This document shows positions 53,488 to 61,694 of a DNA stretch of 64,000 bases, piece after piece. Both the position numbers and the translations under genes were made by a program. The stretch is from Gordonia effusa NBRC 100432 (GTDB lineage Bacteria > Actinomycetota > Actinomycetes > Mycobacteriales > Mycobacteriaceae): positions 1 through 64,000 of the forward strand of contig NZ_BAEH01000106.1 in assembly GCF_000241305.1 (NCBI RefSeq), read 5' to 3'. The number at the start of each line of letters is the position of its first letter. Within the stretch, counting starts at the first letter, position 1. The notes beneath the pieces are model-generated. The model had not been told where the DNA came from. It did not search any database and was given only the letters and a program-made list of their open reading frames with translations.

Positions 53488-53509
53488 TGTCGGGTGAGAG
53501 GAAGATTTG

Positions 53510-54742
53510 ATGGACTGCGCTGGAATGAGCAGAAGAGACGCTCTGAAAGTGGGCGGCGGCGGAATGTTGGCGGCGGCCGGCGCGATGTCGCTGGCCGCGA
53601 AGCCTGCCCGCGCCGAACCATGGTCGTGGTCTCCCAAAGGCTCGGTCGCGCGTACTGGCTACGGCACAGATCCGCGCACGATCTGGGATCCGGAGGCGGA
53701 CAAGGTGATCGCCGACGTCATCGAGCATCACAACGTTCCCAAGATCAATCTGGCCCTACGAGACTGGGTACAGAATGATCAGAAACTACCGAGCGGTTTG
53801 CCAAATGAATTGCGTGACTTCATCGAGTACGCGCGGTTATTGCCTGAGTGGACCGATAATCGAAAACTAGCCGACGGCTTCCAGTACAACAAAAAGCACG
53901 GCACGGTCATTTCAGTGCTCTACGCTTTTGCGAGCGGCATGATGTCCACCGTTATACCCCATGAGGCCCGCGCGGTGTATTACTCGCAAGGCGGGAAATA
54001 CTTCAAAGACCGCATCGCCAAGACCGCGAAACTCGGCTACGACATCGGCACGGTGAACGCATATGGCCCCAAGGGACAAATGACCGTCACCTGTGTGAAG
54101 ACCAGAATGATCCACGCCGCGGTTCGGCACCTGTTGCCACAGGCACCTCACTGGCCCAAGAATGCCGTACCGATCAGCCAGGAAGACCTGATGGTGACCT
54201 GGCACAGTCTGCCCACGACAATCATGCAGCGGTTGATCAAATGGGGCGTCCCAACGCCGGCGAACGAATCCGCCGGATATCTGCATACCTGGCAGGTATG
54301 TGCGCATCTACTCGGCATCCGCGACGAATACATCCCCGCGACCTGGAAAGACGCTAACGCACAGTCGAAAAAGATTCTCGATCCGGTACTCGCGCCGACA
54401 CCTGAGGGCACCGTCCTCGCAAAGAATCTTCTCGACCTCGGCGCCGACCTTGATCTCACGATGCTATCTGCCCCAATCCTCGGCGCGTTTACCCGTTTCA
54501 TACTCGGCGACAAGATCGCGAATTGGATTGAGATTCCGCGTGAACCAGTCTGGAGCCCGTTACTCGAAGTCGCGTGGGGCCCCTACATCGGGGTTCGCGA
54601 AGGGATTCTCAAGGTCGCGCCACCGATCGATAACGCTTACTGGATGTTCGACGAATTCTTGCGCCAGTTCGTCCTGTGGTACATGTCGGAATTGCGCATG
54701 CCGATCAGCATTCAGATTCCGACCACTAATCGCAAATTCTAG
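53510..54742 (+). CDS. Tat-exported Lcp-like / MpaB-family haem oxygenase (DUF2236)
   Basis: 410 residues. Twin-arginine signal (SRRDAL, Arg8-Arg9, cleavage after ARA near 35), then an all-helical DUF2236 domain. TCVKTRMIHAAVRHLL fits the Lys/Arg/Thr-containing helix near the haem of latex-clearing proteins, and TWHSLP could carry the axial His. Lcp enzymes oxidatively cleave poly(cis-1,4-isoprene); related MpaB proteins oxidise prenyl chains. ATG 53510 (GAGGAAG upstream) is chosen over TTG 53507. It is flanked by TetR genes on both sides, as lcp genes often are. Confidence 0.75.
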   Translation: MDCAGMSRRDALKVGGGGMLAAAGAMSLAAKPARAEPWSWSPKGSVARTGYGTDPRTIWDPEADKVIADVIEHHNVPKINLALRDWVQNDQKLPSGLPNELRDFIEYARLLPEWTDNRKLADGFQYNKKHGTVISVLYAFASGMMSTVIPHEARAVYYSQGGKYFKDRIAKTAKLGYDIGTVNAYGPKGQMTVTCVKTRMIHAAVRHLLPQAPHWPKNAVPISQEDLMVTWHSLPTTIMQRLIKWGVPTPANESAGYLHTWQVCAHLLGIRDEYIPATWKDANAQSKKILDPVLAPTPEGTVLAKNLLDLGADLDLTMLSAPILGAFTRFILGDKIANWIEIPREPVWSPLLEVAWGPYIGVREGILKVAPPIDNAYWMFDEFLRQFVLWYMSELRMPISIQIPTTNRKF

Positions 54743-54759
54743 AAGAAGGAGAAGTAATA

Positions 54760-54837
54760 ATGGATTTCTGGATCATCGCACTTCAGGATCTCCTCAATAG
54801 GCTAGATGTCGGCTCGTCCGGCTACGGCCCCTGGTAA
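54760..54837 (+). CDS. 25-residue micro-ORF after the Lcp-like gene
   Basis: Reads MDFWIIALQDLLNRLDVG followed by SSGYGPW, then TAA. It begins 17 bases after the oxygenase stop with a strong AAGGAGA eight bases upstream. It has an amphipathic N-terminal helix and an aromatic/Gly tail. The strong ribosome site and same strand suggest real translation. I recognise no family; a small partner protein or modified-peptide precursor are both only possibilities. Confidence 0.4.
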   Translation: MDFWIIALQDLLNRLDVGSSGYGPW

Positions 54838-54949
54838 ACCCAGTACGTCGCCGAGTGTCGAAACCGGCCATCGTGAGCTGGCACGCCGGGCCAGGTGGTA
54901 TACACCGTGATAGCGGGGTGAACATCTGACCGGGCAACTAGGAGAACTC

Positions 54950-55627
54950 ATGGATGGCTCAGTACCCGCCGGCGAGCGCGTTCCTGGATCCGCGGGATTG
55001 CTGGCCCGTGTACTCACCGAGGCGATGGAACAACCAGACACCAGCGACGACATCCGAGTCCGGATTCTCGACGCGGCACGAGATCAGTTCAGCACGATCG
55101 GTATCCGGCATTCGACAATGGACGACGTCGCACGACGGGCCAGGGTTGCTCGAATCACGGTGTACCGCCGCTTCCCCACCAAGGACGCACTTGTCGAGGA
55201 GGTGACGCTGCGCGAATTCCGCGACTACTTCGACCAGTTTCTGGTCGACATTCGCGAAGCTACGACAGTCGCCGACCGAGTCGTGGTCGGCTTTGTGAGT
55301 TCGCTAAGCGTAATGCGACGAAACCCGTTGCTACGCGGCCTTTTAGCGGTAGAAGCAGATCTGCTGACCAGTTCGATGATCGGCGACGGCGGACATATGG
55401 TCGCGGTTGTCCGGCAGTTTGTGGCGGGCCAGCTCCGTCAGGAACAATTGGCCGGAAACATTTCCGGCGATGTGGATACCGATGTCGTCGCCGAAATGAT
55501 GGTGCGGGTAACCGCATCCTTCTTGGCGATACCCAGCCGAGTCATCGACACCGACGATGACGCCCAGATGGCCGACGTCGCGCGGTGGGTGCTGGTACCG
55601 CTACTCAACGCGCGGGCGACGGATTGA
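54950..55627 (+). CDS. TetR-family regulator
   Basis: 225 residues. A 30-residue leader, then the helix-turn-helix (about 35-80: ARDQFSTIGIRHSTMDDVARRARVARITVYRRFPTKDALVEE) and a helical ligand domain. AGGAGA lies five to six bases before the ATG. It is downstream of the Lcp-like gene on the same strand with its own possible promoter (TATACA near 54900). lcp genes of other actinobacteria are commonly controlled by an adjacent TetR protein. Its 3' end overlaps the convergent LysR gene by 23 bases. Confidence 0.82.
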   Translation: MDGSVPAGERVPGSAGLLARVLTEAMEQPDTSDDIRVRILDAARDQFSTIGIRHSTMDDVARRARVARITVYRRFPTKDALVEEVTLREFRDYFDQFLVDIREATTVADRVVVGFVSSLSVMRRNPLLRGLLAVEADLLTSSMIGDGGHMVAVVRQFVAGQLRQEQLAGNISGDVDTDVVAEMMVRVTASFLAIPSRVIDTDDDAQMADVARWVLVPLLNARATD

Positions 55628-56537
55628 CCGCCTCGGCTGACAGCCCAACTTGTTCCAATTCACTTGCAGCCCAACGTAATTGGCCGCACGTCGCTGCCAA
55701 TGCCGGCTGTCGACCACTACCTCGTCGATAGGCGACGCGAGTCTGCCGGTGGATCGGCAGTGGAGTCAGCACCACGCCGTTGGGGATTTCGACGACACCC
55801 AACTGCGGAACCAGTGCAACACTTCCGGTCGCGGCGACCAAGCGCAACACCGCATCGAAGTCGTCAACACGATGCGTCACCGTCGGCTCGAATCCGCTTG
55901 CCTGACAACTACGTACGGCCATTGTGTGGCATAGGGTTCCGGGATTACCCACGATCCAGCGACCCTTCGCATGCGCGCGAATGATTTCCGCGGGCTCGAC
56001 AGTCGGCGTAGTCGTCGAGGCGAAGAACACCACCTCGTCGAGCAGCGGCTCGGCGTCGATCCCCGAGCCCAGCGTCGACGGCACGTTGTCGTATTCGTGG
56101 ATGAGCGCGACATCAAGCAGGTTGCCGCGCAACATATCCGGTGCCGCCGAGGGGTCCACTTCTCGTACGGCAACCGAAAGGTCGGGATGCGAGCGCGCGA
56201 GCGCAGCGATCGCGGGCACGATGAGCGAGGTGAAAGCCGTCGTGAAGGCTCCGAGCCGAACTTGCCCGGTGAGTACCGAATCGTCGGCGAGAGCGGCCTG
56301 CGCGCGTTCCAGTTCCGCGAGAACAGCTTCGGCGTGTTCAGCCAGTAACAAGCCCCGCGGAGTCAACGCGACCCGACGCCCGGTACGAACCAGCAGGGTA
56401 CGACCCGTTTCCCGTTCAAGCGCCGAAAGTTGCTGCGACACCGCGGACGGCGTGTAGGACAAGCTCTGCGCAACCGCAGCGATAGTGCCTCGGTGATTCA
56501 GTTCTCGCAGCAGTCGGAGTTTGCGTACATCAAGCAT
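55605..56537 (-). CDS. LysR-family transcriptional regulator
   Basis: 310 residues. N-terminal winged helix (1-60: LRLLRELNHRGTIAAVAQSLSYTPSAVSQQLSALE) and a periplasmic-binding-protein-like effector domain (about 90-295). It is divergent from the DapA-like gene, the usual layout for a LysR regulator and its target. The two direct repeats TACGTTAA (56548-56571) lie 11 to 34 bases before its start and may be its binding boxes. Confidence 0.88.
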   Translation of the reverse strand: MLDVRKLRLLRELNHRGTIAAVAQSLSYTPSAVSQQLSALERETGRTLLVRTGRRVALTPRGLLLAEHAEAVLAELERAQAALADDSVLTGQVRLGAFTTAFTSLIVPAIAALARSHPDLSVAVREVDPSAAPDMLRGNLLDVALIHEYDNVPSTLGSGIDAEPLLDEVVFFASTTTPTVEPAEIIRAHAKGRWIVGNPGTLCHTMAVRSCQASGFEPTVTHRVDDFDAVLRLVAATGSVALVPQLGVVEIPNGVVLTPLPIHRQTRVAYRRGSGRQPALAATCGQLRWAASELEQVGLSAEAVNPSPAR

Positions 56538-56547
56538 AAGCTGAGGT

Positions 56548-56571
56548 TACGTTAAATTGTGGATACGTTAA
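56548..56571. repeat. Direct repeats TACGTTAA in the LysR/DapA-like gap
   Basis: Two identical octamers at 56548-56555 and 56564-56571, 16 bases apart, in the 70-base divergent promoter. A likely regulator site. Confidence 0.5.
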
Positions 56572-56607
56572 CTAGACCTACGTGATAATTCGGGTGACGC
56601 TGTAGTC

Positions 56608-57507
56608 ATGCTGTTCAGACCCGCGGGCATCTACGTTCCCCTCATCACCCCCTTCGACGACACCGGCGCGCTTGCGGCCGACGACCTACGACGATTGGCT
56701 CATCACGTACTCGACAGCGGTGCCGCCGGAATTGTGGCATTGGGGACGACAGCCGAGTCGGCGGCCCTGACGTCCGACGAGCGCTGCCTCGTCGTCGAGA
56801 TATGTGGCCAGGTGTGCGCCGAACACGATTCCCCGCTGATCGTCGGCGCCGGTACGAATGACACCTACGGCACGCAGGCGATAATCCAATCCCTAGCCGG
56901 CACCGGGGACATCGCCGCGGTCCTCACCGTCGTCCCGTATTACACACGCCCGTCCGAAGACGGCGTGGTCGCGCATTTCGAACATCTCGCACGCCACAGC
57001 CCGCTGCCGCTGATCACCTACAACGTGCCCTACCGAACAGGTCAAACGCTCGGATCAACCGCTATCCTGCGCATTGCGCAGCATCCCAACATTATTGGCG
57101 TCAAACAGTCGGTAGGGTCAGTCGACACCGATACCGCACAACTCATCGCACGTGCACCACAAGGCTTTTCAATTCTCGCCGGCGAAGACACCCTGGTATC
57201 ACCGCTCCTCGCGATGGGCGCGCACGGCGCCATCCTCGCCACCGCTAATGTCTATCCCGGTGAATTCGTCGAGCTACATCGGTTGTGGCGCAACGGAAAT
57301 ATCGACGACGCACGAGCACTTGGCAGCCGCCTCGTCACACCGGCCCACGCTCTGATGTCCACGCCGAATCCCACCATGATCAAAGCGGCCCTCCATGCAC
57401 GCGGCTCGATATCGAGCGCGGCGGTTCGCCTCCCACTACTACCGGTGCGGGAACCTTCCTCGGCAGTCGACGAGATACCTAACACCGCCATCGAACTCGT
57501 CGGATAA
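56608..57507 (+). CDS. Dihydrodipicolinate-synthase-family aldolase
   Basis: 299 residues, a TIM-barrel Schiff-base aldolase of the DapA/NAL family. GTTAES near 46 (the family has GTTGE), YNVPYRTG near 137-144 with the catalytic Tyr (the usual Ser of YNVPSRTG is Tyr), and the Schiff-base Lys in GVKQSVGS near 165. Presence of the Arg suits a carboxylate-bearing electrophile. True lysine-pathway dapA normally sits with dapB or recA-region genes, so this may be a catabolic family member controlled by the divergent LysR regulator. Confidence 0.85.
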   Translation: MLFRPAGIYVPLITPFDDTGALAADDLRRLAHHVLDSGAAGIVALGTTAESAALTSDERCLVVEICGQVCAEHDSPLIVGAGTNDTYGTQAIIQSLAGTGDIAAVLTVVPYYTRPSEDGVVAHFEHLARHSPLPLITYNVPYRTGQTLGSTAILRIAQHPNIIGVKQSVGSVDTDTAQLIARAPQGFSILAGEDTLVSPLLAMGAHGAILATANVYPGEFVELHRLWRNGNIDDARALGSRLVTPAHALMSTPNPTMIKAALHARGSISSAAVRLPLLPVREPSSAVDEIPNTAIELVG

Positions 57508-57650
57508 CCGCATCAGCGAGCCACCGGTCTCGAACCACTATCCATTCGATCAGCCGACACTCCGCTGGGAAACACCATCTCCTGCCGATAAGGTTCGTGA
57601 GCATTGCGTCAACGATGACGCGCACGCACGGTGACGAGTGGAAGGACCCC

Positions 57651-58550
57651 ATGTCCGCCAAGGCTTTTCGGACAGCATTGTTGACTATCGCGGTGGCTAC
57701 GGGAATTTCACTCGTTGCAGGTGGCGCGACTACCTTCGCAGCTCCGCCGGCGGACGGGGGTTTAGCTCCATGCGGAAAGAATGCGGTGGGCCTGCAGAAT
57801 CAGATCTACTTCGGCACCAAGGTCGTCAAAATGCCTCGACCGTACGCATCGGATTTCTCCCGCCCCGACAATGTCAACTTCTGCAACTACAACGTCGGGC
57901 GAGGGCACCTTCGGTTCGGCCACAACGGACTCGACCTTGCTATCCCATCCAATAAGCAGGGCGTCAACAATGCCGAGATTATCTCCCGAATCGCCTTCAC
58001 CAAGGGACTCCGATCGACGGTCCGGGTCAACGGCGACCGCATCAGGGGTCTTAACGGAACCGTCGGCTGGGGAGTCGCTTCTCGAACGCTGGAATACCCG
58101 CAGTTGCAGGTCGCGTGGTTCTTCTACAACGACACCGACTCCAATCTGGGCAAACTCACCAGCCAGTTGAAGCCGATCGCGGAACATATCGCCGGTGGCC
58201 TCCCCAAGGGCTTTTTCGCGATGATCAAGACCGAGAACAACCTGATCCCGCGCGTGGTGCAACTACCGATGTCTCTGCTCGACAGCAGCCACGACTACTC
58301 GGTGACCGCGACCCGATCCAAGACGACATTCTCCATCGACGGCAAAACCGTAGCCGACTTCGCGATGGTCCTGTCCAACACCGTCCACGTCATCGGCTAT
58401 GACAAGCCGGTACCGCTCGTCTTCCAAACCTGGCTCGACAGCAACTACTGGTTCCCATACCCGACAGCGCAGGCAAACCGCACCGGCCACGCGTACCGGT
58501 TGGAGCGGTTCGCCGAGGGGCCGATCGCGTCCACACCGACACGGTTCTAA
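57651..58550 (+). CDS. Secreted hypothetical protein, jelly-roll-like
   Basis: 299 residues. Sec signal peptide (core about 8-25, cleavage near TFA, residue 29). The mature part has alternating beta-type sequence, with ISRIAFTKGLRSTVRVNG and YSVTATRSKTTFSIDGKTV, resembling laminarinase/concanavalin-like sandwich folds (GH16), but I cannot find the GH16 ExDxE catalytic motif. So it may be a non-catalytic binding protein. ATG 57651 has GGAAGGA upstream; the longer frame from 57597 has no support. Confidence 0.65.
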   Translation: MSAKAFRTALLTIAVATGISLVAGGATTFAAPPADGGLAPCGKNAVGLQNQIYFGTKVVKMPRPYASDFSRPDNVNFCNYNVGRGHLRFGHNGLDLAIPSNKQGVNNAEIISRIAFTKGLRSTVRVNGDRIRGLNGTVGWGVASRTLEYPQLQVAWFFYNDTDSNLGKLTSQLKPIAEHIAGGLPKGFFAMIKTENNLIPRVVQLPMSLLDSSHDYSVTATRSKTTFSIDGKTVADFAMVLSNTVHVIGYDKPVPLVFQTWLDSNYWFPYPTAQANRTGHAYRLERFAEGPIASTPTRF

Positions 58551-58645
58551 ACACGGCATCTAAAACCGCTAGGTAATGACCTGATACTTGAGCTGATAAC
58601 GGACGTACGATCGAGGCGCGACAATTTCCAACGGAGGTGGCGAGG

Positions 58646-59032
58646 ATGGATGACGACGATCCGGACGCAGTCGCGAACGACGACGAACGACTTCCGACAA
58701 CGCCAGCCAGCTCACAAACCGCCCAATGCGTGGGAGTGTTCCGCACAGAGATGACTCCGGGCAACCGAACCAGCCCGGCGGGGCTGGCAGCGATCCGCCG
58801 GACGGCGCAGCTCACCCAGACCGAATTGGCGCGGCGGATGGGGATCAAACAGGCGGCGGTTTCCGGGCTCGAAGCGCGCGAAGATCTCCTTCTCTCCACG
58901 TTGGCCAACTATCTGACGGCCGCTGGCGCCACCGACGTCCGGATCAGTGCCCGGCTCGGCGCCACCGACATCGAAGTCTGCCTCCGGGCGCAACCGGAGA
59001 CAGCAGAGCGGCTAGGCCAGCACCACTCGTAA
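58646..59032 (+). CDS. XRE-family helix-turn-helix protein
   Basis: 128 residues. An acidic, likely disordered 45-residue N-terminus and then a helix-turn-helix (TQTELARRMGIKQAAVSGLEARED, about 60-85) with a short C-terminal strand pair. The layout resembles antitoxin-type HigA/XRE proteins, but no toxin gene is adjacent. GGAGG lies eight bases before ATG 58646. It overlaps the convergent XRE-cupin gene by 21 bases. Confidence 0.72.
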   Translation: MDDDDPDAVANDDERLPTTPASSQTAQCVGVFRTEMTPGNRTSPAGLAAIRRTAQLTQTELARRMGIKQAAVSGLEAREDLLLSTLANYLTAAGATDVRISARLGATDIEVCLRAQPETAERLGQHHS

Positions 59033-59566
59033 GAACGTCGCGATCTGCGCGCCCGTGTTCACATACGCATACTCTTGTGCGCTGCTGTAGATGCGATGCC
59101 CGCCGAGACCTAGATCTACATGCCCCGATTCCAGTTCCAGCACAATTGATCCACCGGTCACGAAGACCATTTCGTGCCACTCCTGCGGATCGGGCTCGGC
59201 GTCGTAACGATCACCGGGGCCAAGACTCCACCACCACAGTTGACCTTCGGTCTGCGCGGGTGCGCTCCCGAGCAATGTCGCGTGACTGGCGGGATCGCTT
59301 CCGCGCCACATCAATTCGTCGATCTTCTCGCGAGTCGCACTCGGCGCGATGACCAGGCTGACGAAGGTCGTACCCAGCGCTTCGGCCAAAGTGTCGAGCG
59401 CGGACAGGCTCACATTCGCCTGCCCCGCTTCCAGGTTGATGATCGTTCGACGACTGACGCCAGCGGTGTCGGCGAGTTCTTGCTGACTGAGCCCGGCGTC
59501 GCCACGCAACCTACGAACGTTGAGGCCGACGTGCGCGAGGACCTCGGGTGGATTGTCGTCGGGCAT
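59012..59566 (-). CDS. XRE-cupin regulator
   Basis: 184 residues. N-terminal XRE domain (about 10-70: NVRRLRGDAGLSQQELADTAGVSRRTIINLEAGQANVS) plus a C-terminal cupin (about 100-180: EWHEMVFVTGGSIVLELESG) that would sense a small molecule. It is divergent from the EamA exporter across a gap with two identical-architecture operators, the common arrangement where such a regulator controls its exporter neighbour. Confidence 0.87.
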   Translation of the reverse strand: MPDDNPPEVLAHVGLNVRRLRGDAGLSQQELADTAGVSRRTIINLEAGQANVSLSALDTLAEALGTTFVSLVIAPSATREKIDELMWRGSDPASHATLLGSAPAQTEGQLWWWSLGPGDRYDAEPDPQEWHEMVFVTGGSIVLELESGHVDLGLGGHRIYSSAQEYAYVNTGAQIATFLRVVLA

Positions 59567-59636
59567 ACGCCTAACCCTATCGGCCGACGCACTCTATGTT
59601 GCGTGCCATCACGGATGTAAGCCAACTCACTCGGAA

Positions 59637-59652
59637 GTGCATTTATTTGCAC
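59637..59652. promoter_or_regulatory. GTGCA-N6-TGCAC operator, copy 1
   Basis: GTGCA-tttatt-TGCAC. Its right arm overlaps TTGCAC (59647-59652), a -35 placed 18 bases before the EamA -10 TAGAGT (59671-59676). Confidence 0.65.
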
Positions 59653-59676
59653 ATTCTTAGCGTTTGAGCCTAGAGT

Positions 59677-59692
59677 GTGCAGAATGCTGCAC
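59677..59692. promoter_or_regulatory. GTGCA-N6-TGCAC operator, copy 2
   Basis: GTGCA-gaatgc-TGCAC, 40 bases from copy 1. It covers the transcription start and the ATG of the EamA gene. Confidence 0.65.
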
Positions 59693-60634
59693 ATTGCCCG
59701 TTCGCGGCTTCATCGCCTTCCAGTCACGCCACCGGAGTTGTCACTCATCGTGATCACCGTGGTGTGGGGGTCGACGTTCGTGGTGATCGCCAAGGCGATG
59801 GCATATAGCGGCCCACTGTTCTTCATCGGTGTCCGATTCCTGGCGGCTGCCTCAATCGCCGCACTGGTATTTCACCGGACCCTGTCCACGATCACCAGAA
59901 CCGATCTTGTCGCGGGTGTCTCCATCGGTGTCACGATGACGATCGGGTACGGCCTGCAAACCTACGGCCTCCAAACCGTTGATGCCAGCACGTCCGCGTT
60001 CATCACCGCTCTTTATGTGCCGCTCGTACCCCTGCTGATGTGGGCGGTCTTCCGCAAGACCCCAAAAGCCATGACACTGTTGGGAATTGGGCTCGCATTC
60101 GCAGGACTGATCTTGCTGGCCGGTCCTTCCGCAGCAGGTATCCACCTGGGTCATGGTGAGATCGCCACCCTCCTGGGAGCTATCGCGATGGCCGCGGAGA
60201 TCATTCTGATCGGCACGTTCGCCGGCCGGGCGAATCTCGGACGCGTGACCATCATCCAACTCTTCGTCGCGGGTTCGGTGGCACTGATGGCCATGCCGGT
60301 CGTCGGCGAATCGGTTCCCGCCTTCTCGTGGTGGTGGCTCGGACCTGCCCTAGCCATGGGCGCGGCCAGCTGCCTGATCCAGTTGACGATGAACTGGGCT
60401 CAGCGCACCGTGTCGCCGACCCGCGCGACCATCATCTACACCGGCGAACCGGTGTGGGGAGCGATCTTCGGTCGGCTCGCCGGAGACCGACTCGGGCCGC
60501 TCGCGCTCGTCGGAGCGACTCTCATCGTCGCCGGCGTCCTGGTCAGCGAGTTGAAGCTGCGGCGAAAGTCGGAGATCGTTCAAGGCCCGCCAGCCACTGC
60601 GATGGTCGAGCGATCCGTAGCGCCGGTGCCATGA
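59684..60634 (+). CDS. EamA-family drug/metabolite exporter
   Basis: 316 residues with ten hydrophobic helices in two EamA halves (VVWGSTFVVIAKA early; YTGEPVWGAIFGRLAGDRLG in the second half). It exports small metabolites or amino-acid-like compounds. ATG 59684 is seven bases after TAGAGT, so the mRNA is probably leaderless; the GTG at 59675 would precede the transcription start. Operators flank this promoter, and the divergent XRE-cupin protein is the likely regulator. Confidence 0.85.
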   Translation: MLHIARSRLHRLPVTPPELSLIVITVVWGSTFVVIAKAMAYSGPLFFIGVRFLAAASIAALVFHRTLSTITRTDLVAGVSIGVTMTIGYGLQTYGLQTVDASTSAFITALYVPLVPLLMWAVFRKTPKAMTLLGIGLAFAGLILLAGPSAAGIHLGHGEIATLLGAIAMAAEIILIGTFAGRANLGRVTIIQLFVAGSVALMAMPVVGESVPAFSWWWLGPALAMGAASCLIQLTMNWAQRTVSPTRATIIYTGEPVWGAIFGRLAGDRLGPLALVGATLIVAGVLVSELKLRRKSEIVQGPPATAMVERSVAPVP

Positions 60635-60702
60635 TCGGTCGTCTGGGTGTCCATGCGGCGATTCTGTCGCGCGGGCAATTCATAACTCGATAGCATCGGG
60701 CC

Positions 60703-61113
60703 GTGAGCCAGCCAACCGAGTCCGCGTCGAGTGCCGACCGGGTCACCCTTCGCGTGCTGGTCTATTCCGACAATGCCCGCACCCGCGGACAGGTGATCGG
60801 CGCGTTGGGTAACTCGCTGCATCCCGATCTTCCCGACCTCGATTATGTCGAGGTAGCTACCGAGCCGATGGTCTTTACTCAGCTCGACCTACACGCGATA
60901 GATATCGCGATACTCGACGGCGAGGCCACCCCCGCCGGCGGCATGGGCGTGGCCAAGCAGATACGCGACGAATACAACCCGTGTCCACCGCTCGTCGTGC
61001 TGGTCGCCCGGGAGGCCGACCGTTGGCTGGCGGATTGGTCCCGCGCGGATGCGACCGCACGACTACCTATCGACCCCATCGCGTTGTCGCGGACCCTGAT
61101 TGGACTGTTGTAG
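60703..61113 (+). CDS. Response-regulator-like protein (Rv3143 type)
   Basis: 136 residues, a stand-alone receiver-like domain. RVLVYSDNARTRGQV at the start (the usual Asp pair is SDN), AILDGEATPAGGMG with the phospho-acceptor-position Asp, and VAREADRW where the conserved Lys is Arg. It matches my memory of Rv3143, which precedes the nuo operon in M. tuberculosis; here nuoA is 2.4 kb away. Because acidic and Lys residues are changed, phosphorylation is doubtful. GTG start. Confidence 0.75.
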   Translation: MSQPTESASSADRVTLRVLVYSDNARTRGQVIGALGNSLHPDLPDLDYVEVATEPMVFTQLDLHAIDIAILDGEATPAGGMGVAKQIRDEYNPCPPLVVLVAREADRWLADWSRADATARLPIDPIALSRTLIGLL

Positions 61114-61131
61114 CGCGGGCGTCCCGTTCCG

Positions 61132-61371
61132 CTAGCCAACCATGGTTCGCGGACGCCGCGCGGGATTGGCTACGCGCGAAGCAATATGTTCGCTGACCGC
61201 CGCACAGCTTGGGCACAGCGCACCGTCGGCCGAGACCAGCCATCCGTTCTCGACGGCATGTGTTCTGGCCGCGCTAGCCGCACTGATGACGCGCGTGGTG
61301 AACGCACGCTCGCACATGTCACACGCGATGCGCCAACCAGAGAGCAGAGTCGATTCGATCGCGCTCAACAC
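61132..61371 (-). CDS. Small zinc-ribbon-like protein
   Basis: 79 residues. CDMC and CPSC pairs spaced for a zinc ribbon (ACDMCERAF, then LCPSCAAVSEH), with a basic C-terminus (RVANPARRPRT). The GTG at 61371 has AAGGAGA a few bases upstream and is preferred over the ATG 45 bases earlier. Probably nucleic-acid or protein binding; function unknown. Confidence 0.55.
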   Translation of the reverse strand: MLSAIESTLLSGWRIACDMCERAFTTRVISAASAARTHAVENGWLVSADGALCPSCAAVSEHIASRVANPARRPRTMVG

Positions 61372-61523
61372 ACCTTCTCCTTGTAGAACTCGGTTGTTAT
61401 CAGAACGGTCGGCCACGGCGCCCCGCCCTGCACGTTTCGCGCATGACGGGGCAACGCGGCCAAGGGGTTTCGAACGGATACTGCGTGATCACCTCCCCTC
61501 GTCCCTAGTAGCGGCAAACATCC

Positions 61524-61667
61524 TCAGGATGGATCGACAGCCTCGCCGACTAGGTCTTCGCGAAGCGTAACGGGGTACTCTTCGCGTTCATCTCGGTCGG
61601 TGACGTCCAGTCGCTGTTCCACCCAATCAGCGATGTCGGCTTCGAAAATACTTGTCGCAGTGAGCAT
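61524..61667 (-). CDS. 47-residue acidic protein downstream of hsp20
   Basis: Begins MLTATSIFEADIADWVEQRL, then an acidic segment DVTDRDEREEYPVTLRED and a GEAVDPS ending. GGAGG lies eight bases before the ATG. It starts 27 bases after the Hsp20 stop on the same strand, so it is probably in that heat-shock transcript. No family recognised. The gap 61372-61523 after it shows nothing else. Confidence 0.5.
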   Translation of the reverse strand: MLTATSIFEADIADWVEQRLDVTDRDEREEYPVTLREDLVGEAVDPS

Positions 61668-61694
61668 TTGAGCTGCCTCCTTCGCAGTCAGATG

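Noticed and set aside
58646-59032. Toxin-antitoxin pair with the XRE protein as antitoxin
   Set aside because: There is no small toxin gene next to it; the neighbour is a convergent XRE-cupin regulator.
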